A stretch of 64,000 nucleotides of DNA from Pithys albifrons albifrons (Eukaryota; Chordata; Aves; Passeriformes; Thamnophilidae). This document shows, piece by piece, positions 46,901 through 58,900 of the stretch. The stretch spans positions 4,149,520 through 4,213,519 of the forward strand of contig NC_092460.1 of the NCBI RefSeq assembly GCF_047495875.1. The letters are read 5' to 3'. Within the stretch, counting starts at the first letter, position 1; each line of letters begins with the position of its first letter. The position numbers and the translations under genes are program-made. The notes beneath the pieces were generated by a model. The model was not told the DNA's origin. It saw only the letters and a list, made by a program, of their open reading frames with translations, and made no database searches.

Positions 46901-49900
46901 ACTTCATTCCTGCACTTGATCATTAATCTTATACTTCACTATTTTCTCAAAATCTCCAGAAAACAGATTTACATATTCAATGGAATGAAGTCCAAGCCCC
47001 ATTACCTGCAGCAATGTCAGAAATATTTTCACAGGTTGTAAATCCAACCTGTGCACTTGCACAGTAACTTCATGCCAGAGTATTTATGTATATTATAAAT
47101 AACAAATAGCACTTTAAAAAAATCCAATTCAAGAGATTTTCCCAACACAGACAATCATGACTCCAAACAACATTACTTACCTGGATTAAAGTAAAAAATG
47201 ATGTTTAGTAAATCCTGGTCTCCCCATGTAATGTAATTTTTGTACTTTTGGTACAATGGATATAACATTTCCTCCCAGGTCAAACCACCAGGTATCATGC
47301 TGTTCTGCAGGGTAGGAAAACAGAAGCAAGGGGTTAGTGTCATGATCAGTGCTGTGATATCTGACTCAGGCTGAGCCATATCAGACACCAGGTGAAAAAT
47401 GAAGAACTGCCAGGAAATGTTAGACCTGCACAGGGTTGGAACAGCAGAGCTGACTGTGCTCCTGTTTAACTAAACAGTAAAAAAAGATCTCCTGGGTCCA
47501 GCTTTGAGGTCAGCTCATGCCATTCACAATTTTCCTATTTCAAGCAACAGGAAGGAAAAAAGTGGAAAAATGAAGAGACAAGGTGAAAAATGAGGTATAA
47601 AAGCGAGAAAAAAACCTAAAGATCATCTTTCCTGGGAATCAGGGTATTAAGAGCAATGTGGGTTTTTTTCACTCCAGCTGTTCTTGTGTGGGAAACCCCT
47701 GGCCCTGCCTGAGGAACCACTTGGGGTAAGCAAAGTTTTAGTGATTACACAGTATGTGCTCAATGAAACCAAAACCCCCTTCACAGAAGAGGGGAGAAGT
47801 CAATGAAAATCCTCCCTTCTCACTTACATCAGTCCACGGAGTGGCTCATCTGCAGCAGGATATAAAAGTCTATTTACAAGAGATGCAAAAGTTACAAATT
47901 TCTCCCAATAGTCACACTAAGTTTTCTGATATTAAAACACTACAGTGACTGCACTGAAGATCCTTGAGTTTATTCTTTCATATGTTTTCAAGGGAAGGTA
48001 AGATGCTGAAGAAGCCATTTTTAGCACTGCTAACAGACTGCAAGTTCTCACTGCTCCAGCCTCTTGAGGAAAGTTCCACATGTTTCAATAATCATGTTCA
48101 CTAATTGCTTTTGGTATTCAATTATATATATTCTATATTTCTCTGATTCTTTACACTGCAAACTTTATAAAATTTATAATTATCTAAGTTTTGCAAGGTG
48201 TGAAAAGCACATAAATCCTGAGTTCCTGCAAGAGCTGCATCTCTTCTCACCTTGAAGTGAGTGCTGCGGATCCGTGTGAGGTTCATGAGCATCACCCCGG
48301 AGTTGACTCCGGTTGTGCCGTAGAAAGGGTGACGAGCGAAGCGGCTGTACCAGCCAATCTTGGGGATCTCGTGCTCCGGGGCCATGGCAGCCAGCTGGGT
48401 GGAGTTGAACTCCTTCAGGATGTGCCAGATGTCCTCGATGGGCCTCAGGAAGAGAACATCAGTGTCCACATAAAGGAGGGAATCCACGTCCTTTAAAATG
48501 ACCTTTGGGGTTGGCACAGCGAGGAAGAGGAAGAGGTGAAAAAAAAATCAAAGAGACAAGAAACAGGAACATTATTGGCAAAAAGTACTTTTCTTTTAAA
48601 CTGATAGTTTGGAAGAGGTTATTGATTTATCAGCTAAATGTAATTACACAGAGGAACAATTGTTATCAGGTTATTGACTTGTTGTTTGTTGTGGGTTTGG
48701 GGGTTTTTATCTGTACAGTAAAACAGCTACCAGAGCACAGAGGTTGGATTAAACTTCTTACGACACAACCACCCACCAAGCTCTCAAAAATACCTTAAAT
48801 GACTATTGTATCAATTCAGAAATAAGATGTAAATAGTATGTATTTACAGAGCTTTGTCAGCTCATTTCAAGGTCTGTAAGTGGTGAAGCACAGTGTTTTC
48901 CACAGCCAAAAAGGGTAACCCAGGAGAGCAGAATACTTTCCATTTCATACCATGTTTCCTTATGCCCTTCTAGAGACTCTCTTTCCCATTACAACCTTGT
49001 GCTCCCAATCCTTACATTCAGTATTAATACACATAAATGTTTCACATTAATTAAGACAACCCCATCAATCACAGCTGTATGTGCATCCTCCTGAAGAACA
49101 AAATGTGCTTGCTGAACAGAAGTGTCTCATTAAAACTCACCAGGTCAGGTTCTGTTACCAGACTCTGTCCCAGGAATCACCACAGTGAAGTCAGTCAGGT
49201 GAGAAGGGTGTGAACTGCAGATTAGAGCAGGATATTTAATCTGTTCCTGCTGACCATGTTCCCCCTTGTGGCTGCCCAAATCCTTACAACACACTCATTC
49301 ATTAACGCCAGTGGGGCAAATTAGGTGGTGCTTCAAAGTCCGAGAAAGCTCTACCAAAGTTTGTACCTGCTATTTGTAAGGTCATTTGATAGGTAATAAA
49401 GATCATTACCTACAGCTGACCACCAGTTTCAGCTGCACTTTTGCTGCTTTTATCCATTATTTGCTTAAACTGTCAAAAAATTTCTGAAGGATTGGGATTT
49501 TCTTACTTTGGTCTCAGGAAAAAGCCCTATTTTTCTCTCCTTCACTGAAAAGCAAACCCAAAGGCTTTGGATTCTCACCAGGTTGTGGAACACAACAATC
49601 ACTCTCTCCTCCCATTGCAATGATAGTAATGACAAGCTCTGCTATTTATGCAGGTTACAATAAATTCCACCAAAGAAATTGGATTTTACATAAATTCAAA
49701 TGTATTGTGATTGAGCATTACCTGTGAAATGGAGTGAACAACATGAAGATTTTCAACAAGTGGATGAAAAATATCACCTTTAAACACACTCAACAGGCAT
49801 CCACTGAGATGCCAAATCCGTGAGTACAGACTTAAATGGGATTTTTCACCTGACTGAACACTTTGGGATTCAGACTGACATTGAGTCAAGTTTAACAAAT

Positions 49901-52900
49901 CCCTGGCCTGTATTTCTGACAGGATAACGACATGTTCTTCCTACAGAACAGGACAGGCAGGAGAAGGAAGTGTCTCTGCATTTTAAACAAAAGTAACACA
50001 ACAGTCTCCAAGTAAACACATCCAGCACAATCCAGATCACTCTGCTGAATGGAAGGGTAGAGCAATACACCATTTCCCCACAAAAACCACCACAAACCAG
50101 CATGTGGAGCTATCAATAAATGAATGACACAAACAGTTCAATAACACACTAAGAGCTCAAAGTAAATATTTGCAGATATTAAGTATCCTGGAGTCCAGTA
50201 CTTAAAAACCAAACCAATAAAAAAAGACAGCTACTGTATAAATAAATCAATACAAGACAGACAGCTGAAAAGAAGAAAGGTTTTCAGTTTAAGGATATCC
50301 TGGATATTTTGTATTAATTATTCTGCAGCACCTACAAGCCCTAGTTCATAGGGGCCTACTATATGAAGACATATAAAATAAAAATACATTAAAAAAGTCA
50401 CCCCAAAATTTACTCTGAGACAGGAGATAAGAACACAAAGAGAGCAGAAACTATTAGACTTTACCTGTGAGACTTTAGACTATTAGACTTCACACTGTAG
50501 ACCATGTAAGGTTTTTTCCCATGGGGGCTCTGGTAAAGAGACAAGTTCAGGTATTTTTCAGGAGGAAAAACTTCCCTCAGTTAAGGGAGAATTTTAACAG
50601 GTGCCTATAGCCACTCTTCACTCCTCCCAAGCATAAGTGACAACCTGGGCACTGCTTCTTCCAGCAGGAAAATACTCTTTCAGCAGCCTTCAATATACAA
50701 ATAAATTTAAGTTTGTGGAAGTCAATGGACTGTAATAATTTTCCTCTGGACTCCAAAAGGTACTTCAGTTCTTTGTGCAGTGGGTGCCTTACCAGCACCT
50801 GACCCCACCTTCTATTCCTCCTCTCAGGGCTCACACCCTGTCCTTGCTGGTTCAGCAAAAGACTCTTCCCTCTCCTGTGTCCAAAGTGTTGCCCTGCAGT
50901 GACACCCAACAGGCTGAATAAAAAAGCTGTACTACCTCCTTTAAGACTTTCACACTTTTCCCTTTCACATATGAAGAGTCAAGACATTTAAAACCTGCAG
51001 ATGTGAGTTTGAATTGCTCCCATCCCTCCTGGCAGTGCCTTGGGAAGGGGCAGATTTCACATCCCCATTTGGGGAGTGAGAGCTCCTCACACTGCAGGGA
51101 CATCCAGGGCAGGTTAAAAATGACACCCAGCTGACCTGGAGCAGGAGCCACACCACAGTGTGTCTGGAGGTCTGAGCTCACACAAACCATGCAGACTCAC
51201 CTGACAGACTGGGATTTTGGGAAGGAATGGCCAGATTCATGGCTTGACTGTCCTTGTCTTCCCCCTCGCTCTGCAGGCACTTACAGCTTAAGGGAAGTGT
51301 GATTTTTTCTTCTCTTGCAGCTATATAGAATATTCTTAGTAAATCTGTCAGAAAGTTCTGCACAGAACTGGCTATATTTAGCCTGGCACTTCACTTAAAT
51401 ACTCAATTATCTGTAATTTGATTTCACAACTTCTGTCTCCATAGATTCTCCCTGGGTTAGCAAGGTTGGCAAGGAATAACACACTCCTGTGTAAACATGC
51501 TGGTGTACTGTGAAGTTGGGCTACCTAAGGATTTGTGAGGGCTGGCATGGCAGCCTATCCCAGCTTTATACAAAATTAGGGACAAATCAGAAATCTTGAT
51601 GCTAATGTAACAGCAACACAAAGCTGAGATAGTAAACTTAGTTGTAGTAAGCAATTAACTCAAATTACAATAGAGACTTTTGTCTAAATAAGGCCCTGGC
51701 ATCTATTCCCAGTGCTGCCACCAATCCACCGGGTTGGATACTCGAGCATTCTCGAGAGGAAAGCTGTAACACAGGGATATTGCTAATCTACCTTAAAAGC
51801 TCTTAAGTAGATTAAGTGTTTTGAGAAGGGTTCTAAATGTTCATCCAAAAATCATCTGAAAATCCCTTAGGCATTTCAGGATACTTTAGCTGATTGTTTT
51901 GGTGCTCCAGTCCAGCAGCACAGAGACAGCTGCACTCATCTCATGGGACCAGCATCCCTGGGACCAGAGGATGTTCAGCACTGGTGTCTTAACACCCATG
52001 TCAGTAGCACAAACCAGTTTCAGGTGACTGGTGAGAGCACTACCTTTCTAGTTCATTGTTAAAGTTTCTTTTTGTGCTCATGTAAAGATCTCCATGCTCC
52101 TCTCTTTGTCTTTACAGATGCCCTGGATGGTTTTATTGCAGCAGATTGCAGCAAGAGATTCAGGCTTGTGAGATTACACGGAGGCTCAATGTGCATTATC
52201 TGCATGGAAGTGCCTAAACAGGATCAGATGTCACTGAATCTCTAAAAATGCAGGATGCTGTACAATATTCCTTAGTATTTTAGCATCCCAAATAGATTGA
52301 ACAAGTTGGGAACGTGTAACTCAACCTGTAAGCCAGGACAGAACAGTTCCTTACTGCAAACTGCAGGGTCACATCCCACAGCTCCAGTTTTATCAGTACC
52401 CAATTTTCCCTTAACACATTCCTCATACCCTCCTGTCCACTTTCACAGCCTGCTGGTGCTGCAGAGGAGATTTCTTTGGCAGGAGAGGCACTTGTGAATC
52501 AAAGACTCACATTCCATTCGGGCTTAGCATTATCAGGAGCGAGACAATTTGCACAACTGAGAGCTAAACAGCTGATAAACTCAACTATTGCTCTCTTGGG
52601 GTCCTCCCTAAATCCAGGCACGTTTTATGCTGCTGCAGGGGGACAATGCTCAGTACAGGGAAGGATAAGAAAAAAACCTACACTGACATCCTGCTGGTAT
52701 TTACTTAAAATGAAAGTCAAAATAGTTCTCTAAACAATAACACTTGGAACCCTCTGCTCCTGCTGTGTGCAGACAGTTCAAATGGGATGTCAGAACCCAG
52801 TTATCAGGCACCAAAATAAAATAATGATGGCTGAAATTACCCAGAACCAGCCCAAGGTTCTGTCAGCCTGCAAACTCAAGAACCAAAGCCCAGCTGGACA

Positions 52901-55900
52901 TTTGCCACCTCAGCCATTACTACAGCTTGTTTTCTTCACTACATCCTCACCAACTCGGTGTCAGCTGCAACTCCTCTCGGACAACCCCTCCTATTCAAAG
53001 CCATAAACCTCAGCCTGACCACACACAACATTCTGCAACTGCCCCAGGAGACACAAACACATTCCAAGCTGCCTCCTTGTTTTGCTCAGACAACATGCAA
53101 CAGTCTAATATTCCTCACAAGTTACTGGAGAACTTCAGCAACACGTGAGTGACAAAAAGGAATCAATAAAAGCACTGCCCAGCCTAAAGGAATCAGCGTA
53201 AACCCTTCTCTGTCATCACAAGGGGGATGACAAATGAAAGTGAAACCATAACCATTCTTCTCTTAGAGCACCACAATAACAGAAAATACCACAGCAATAA
53301 GAAGAGATTTGTGTTTACCTAATACATCCTGACAAACACTCTGTATTGAACAATCAAATGCTCAGGGATTATTTTCCAGGTGATATAAATATTTCCTCAG
53401 GGAATAGAGGATCCCTGCTGCAGTTGGAGTTACTTTCAGCCCATCTGGCCTTTGTGCAGTTGATAGTCCACCCCTAAATGGAAGATCAACAGAACTGCTG
53501 ACAGCACATATTTTCTCACATATGTATTCATAGGCTACGTATCTGGACGTGCAGCTGTCTCCTGATTGCTTCCATCTGAGAGAGCAGAGATTTCTTTGTC
53601 CCCCCCATGTCTCATAAGACAGCAATGAAGAAATCTGGGTCATGTGAACAGCTTGTCACTTCACTGGAGTCACCCCAACCAACAGCAACGCACGAGATAG
53701 TTTTGATAAATGTTCTCAGTTTCACAGAAATTGCTTTATGCAAAAGTTCTTTCCATTTCTGAGACGCAAAATTGTTATCAACACTTTCCTTCTCTCCAGC
53801 AACCTTAAACATTTTCCAAGTTTCTGACACTAGGTATTATACAGTAAATAATATAATTTGAAGATCCCAGGAAACACAAAGACTCTTGCACGAAATCTAA
53901 CTTTGAGCACACTGGAATTACCACCTCAAGGGCAATTCCGACAGTCCTTGGAAAAAGAAACAAAACTCATGGAAAAGGGATTGCTGAGAGCATCAGTTTA
54001 AGGGCTAACATATGGAAAGGAAGATGGTGTGTAAAGAGGACATGCTGGAAAGAATGTTTTCCATGGAAGGCACGCAGCATCTACCCCAAAAGATCTGCCC
54101 TGAGAGAGCTCTGGAGTCTGGAGAGCCCGAGAGGCTCATGGAACTGGAGGCAAATCAGAAACACACGTCCTTTGTCAGCCAAAAAAAGCCAGGCTGGATT
54201 TCTGTGTTGTTCTTTACAGTGTCTAAAGCACAAACTAAAATATCTTTAAGCAAACATTTCAGCCTGAAAACTGTTTTAATACTACACCAGCAAATCCTCC
54301 TTTCTGTGGAATTAACCTTTTCCTGAAGCAAAGAACTCCAGGTGCCTTACCGGAAGAAACAGGCGCTGGGCAGCACATGGTTTGAATAACTTTTTCCATT
54401 CCTGAGCATTTCCTACTGAGAAGGTTATTGGGTAAATGTTGGATTCAAACTTCTTTGTATATGAGGAAGGCCACTCTTTTAACTGAAAGACACAACGGGA
54501 GGATCAGCTTTTTTAGAAAACTATGAATTTGTACAGTAAACAACGTGCTCAGCTGCCACATGTTCATGTCAGTGTAACTTTTCTCAGAGATTTGCAACTT
54601 ATTAGTAACTCATCTATTTACTTACCAAACTACAAAGAAACTCACCTTCTTCTCAAATTCAGGCTTGAGGGAATCCTCAGCAAAAATGTGAAAGCAGAGT
54701 CTCCTGTTGCTGAAGAGAACTGCCGATTTCAGCATGATCAGCGTCTCCTCCAGCCGGTCCCCACATGCCACCACTGCCAGATGCATGCACGGCAAGGATG
54801 GAGCCTCCTTGGGGTGCTTCTGTTCCCCAGGCTTCCTGAAAATTCAGAAATAGGCAGAAAAAGTACTGAGGTAAACATGAAGAGAGTCCCCCATTAGCAG
54901 ACATTGGGGTTTTTTCTTCCCCTTCCTTTTGTAAGGGATCAGGAGTATTTTCTGGTCAGATATCCACCAAACATGCACATGGCTATGCTGACTTTTGTCA
55001 AGGGTCCAGATCAATAGTGTTACAATTATAACACAAAGAAATGTGCTATTTTCAGAAATATTCTGTCATTCCTACATTTCTGGATTTGCATAAATTGCTG
55101 CACTACAGACACAGATGAAAGCTGATTCCACAGCACCTCAAACCAGACACCACCTCGCTCTTTTCCCAGCTCAGAGGTCAGGAAGCCAGAACAGAGTTAC
55201 AACCACCCAGCCAACTTTCTAACACAATGCAGATCACACAACTACATCCAGCAACTTCATTCCCAGGCTTCTAATGGCTAGACTGGAAGAAGACATCCAT
55301 ACTTTAAAAAAAGCCCCACTCCATCCATATGTAAATTGTTCTAACAGTTAATTAATTTTGTTATTAAAGATGCATGCCCTAATCCTGGCCTGAAGGCATT
55401 GGCACAGTTTCAAAGGACTTGCTCTCTATTTCACCCCACGGAATCGCTGAGATTTTGCTAAAATAGAGAATTTTGAAAACAAACATATTCACATGTCCCA
55501 GATGAGTCAGACTATATTCCACAAGTGGTCAAGGGCCAAACTATGGGCTTTTCACTCAGCACCCACCTGTGTGGGATTTATATACACTTCAGCCAGAATA
55601 CAGGGGAATCTGTGCATAAGAGGCACATTTACCTGCTGGCCAGAAAAATCAGGGCTCTCCTGGGGAGATGAAGACATTTTGAAAACAGCCATTTGGTTCT
55701 GTGTGTCCCCCTGTTCAGTGTGGAGGTAAAAACTGCATCTTGCAGGAATGTTTCTACCATGTTAGAGTCACATTCCAACAAGGATGGCACTTATACCCCA
55801 TTACATGGGATGTAGCTGATCAAGCAACTCCATCATGTCACAGTAATCACTCCAGGAGAGTTCCAAAGGCAAATCACAAATCACTGCCCTTTCTGGACAT

Positions 55901-58900
55901 ACCTCTGAGCAGAGGACATCAATCCTGGCCTCTTCTCAGCATACTCAATTACATACACACAATTAATCAGGAAAGTCAATACTACAAACAGAAGTTCTAA
56001 ATAAATAGGAAAATGGCAGTTATAAAGCTGTTACTACTTTTACAGACATTACAGTTCTGTTCTGTGTAAGAACAGAGTTCTATCCCACAGAGTAACTCAC
56101 CTCTGTAAAGGAACACCAGCTACTGGCACTTTACTGACTATACAAAGCAACATGTTTCATTAAGGGTTTAAAGTCTTCTGCTTTAGTCTTAATTAACCCC
56201 CAATTTCATCAATGTATAAATAATGGAATACGACATCTATGTGAAGTGGTATTTACTTTCCAACCAATTAGTGTAAAAACTGCTGAATTATTGAAGTGAA
56301 TAATTAGCTGCTCACACAGATCACCTTTTCCCCCTTCTCCCTATCTGTTTAATGTTCCCTCTTAATTGAGTCTCTAAATCAAGCCATAGGCAGGCTGGGA
56401 ACTGCTTTGATGTAGCTCGTGGCAATGGAATTCAGTGGGAGAGGGACTAAACTACACTTTTATTGCAGCATTTCAAAACCCAACACCAAAGCACTCAGCT
56501 TTGCTGTGCAGTTTTAGCCACAGTGAGCTCTCCATTACACAGATATTTCATACTGAAAAATCCAAGATGTGCAGACAAGCACTTCCAATGGACAGACTCA
56601 GCAGAAGCAACTCTTGATGAAAGCAGAATTCTCAGTAAAGCCCATGGGAGTAGGGATAACAAGAGACATCCTGCTCCCCACCCCAGGGAGTGGAGGAAAC
56701 AGATGAGCCTTGGAGGTGAGGAATTACCAGTTGCCAAGGGGCTCAGGAGCCTGTAAGAGCCTAAGCAGGAATAAAATCCCCCAAAGGAGCATGAGGTAGT
56801 ACTTGAACTACTCCAGTAACAGTCTGGGACACTGAGGGCAACAGTAGGGAGAAAAGTAGCAACAAAGTACAGAAGAACTCTGGGACACAACATTTTGCAT
56901 ATTTTTTAGGAAACTGGAGGACTGTGAAAACAAAGATGAGCTGGAATGGGGGATAAAAAAGTGCCCCAGCAGGATGGATTTGACTACAGTTTTAACCTAG
57001 CCCTTCAAAATAACAATTATTATCCATAGTCTGAGAGGAGGTAGCAGGTGTACAGGCAAAGCCAAACTGCCAGGAAGGCAAAGAAGCAGACCACAGCAAA
57101 GAACATCCCAGCTCCCCTTCCCTCCTCTGTTCACACACACACCTACACACACACTGCAAGGAGCAATGGAAGGGACAGGGAGAAGTATCAGCTGGATGAA
57201 AGGATATTCCTTAAGGATCTGCAGGACACAGCCAAGTTGTCCTACCTGTACAATGGAACAGCTGTTCCAGCAGTGAGAGTTCCCTGCCTCAGGAGAATCC
57301 CAACACATTAAAAGCCCATAGATCCACAGTAGCCAATTCTTCCTAACGTTTATATGCACATTCACTCATTTATACTCCAACTTGTTGGCTATGAAAAGTC
57401 TATGGTCAGATTTTAAAACCTAAGTTAAAGGTTTACATGCACCTAAATCAGTGACCTGAGCCTTAAAGTTTAATGTGTTTGATGAGAACAAATAAAGAAA
57501 CTAAGATAAAGCACCACAGAAAGCATCACAAAACACAGACTGATAAGATGGAGCACGATAAAATGTTTATAGCAAAGACCGTCCAACAACACAGAGCAGC
57601 TCCCATCCAGTTGCTCACTGGTATTTTATTTACTGCATACATTTTTTTCTGACAGGCACTGACACAGCAGGAGCAGCCTGAGTGCTCAAGCACAACAGTG
57701 TGCATTTCTAGGTCTTAAAGTTTAGATTACATGTAATTTTCTTATTAGTCACAGCGAAAGTGTCTCAAACATAATTAACCCAAAACCTGTCTAAATCAAT
57801 CCAAATCCATTCAAAATAATGCATTCCCATCTCATTACAGAGCCTGCTAATCTATTCAAGCCTTCAAATTTATTCCTGAGAGAAAGATAATGCATGCAGT
57901 TTCTTACAAAATGCAATATAGTTGTTAATTTTTGAAACCTCCTTCATATTATGATCTCATTTACTCTTGCAGCACAAACAAGGTTAGAGTGAGGCATTGT
58001 ATCCAAACTGGTGATTCACTGAACAGGCTCCTTCCCTGACAGTCACCCCTGAGTCAATGTCCCAGCAGTGGCTCCACAATATGAAACACATTTTCTCATA
58101 CACTTTAAAACACAAATTAGAAGGGCTCTACATGTTGTTTAAACAAAGTTTTCTCACTTCAGTGCAGTTGCACAAAACCGACTGTAGCTGCTGACAACCA
58201 AAAAACTGAAGTTTCAACCTCCTCCTGCTGCTCAGAGAAAGGGAAAAATGACACTCAAAACCAGAATGGGCATTTCTATCTCCTGCTATCAAGTGGGTTC
58301 TTTGTGAAAAAGGTATTAAATATCTGGGGTTTCAGCACATTCCCAAACTCAAGCCAAACTGGTACGTGTGTGCACACAGGCTGCAAAGGAAGAAAAAGTA
58401 TCTTGACAAGTTGCCATGCAAGAGATGTTTTTCTTTGGAAAAAAGTTACTTTCAGGGAACTAAATGTGCTGGCAAAGGTTCACTTCCCGAGCCTTGCCAC
58501 GCTGGTTTAAAAGACAGAGTGGTCACATCTGCCCCTCCAATGTAAAATAACCCTTCTGCTTTTGGATACTTTGCACACGTTGGTTTGGCACATACTTAAA
58601 ATTCTTCATATGAAAAATGTCTTACTGAAGGCCTAGGATTTGCTACTTCCTAAAGGAAGGAGCACTAAAACCACCATCAAAAATAAGTTTTCAAAGCTTT
58701 CAAAACCAGAAACTTAAATGCAATGCTCACCTAGATTTGCCAGAATTATCTAATGGCCAAAGCAGGACATAGGAATGTCACTGCTCACATTTGCTAAGTA
58801 CCAGCCTGGTAATGATATGGCCATACATGCAGCTTTTATCATTCATAACTACTTATGTTAGAAGAAACCTGCACTTGAAACCTAAAAACTGGTATCTGCT

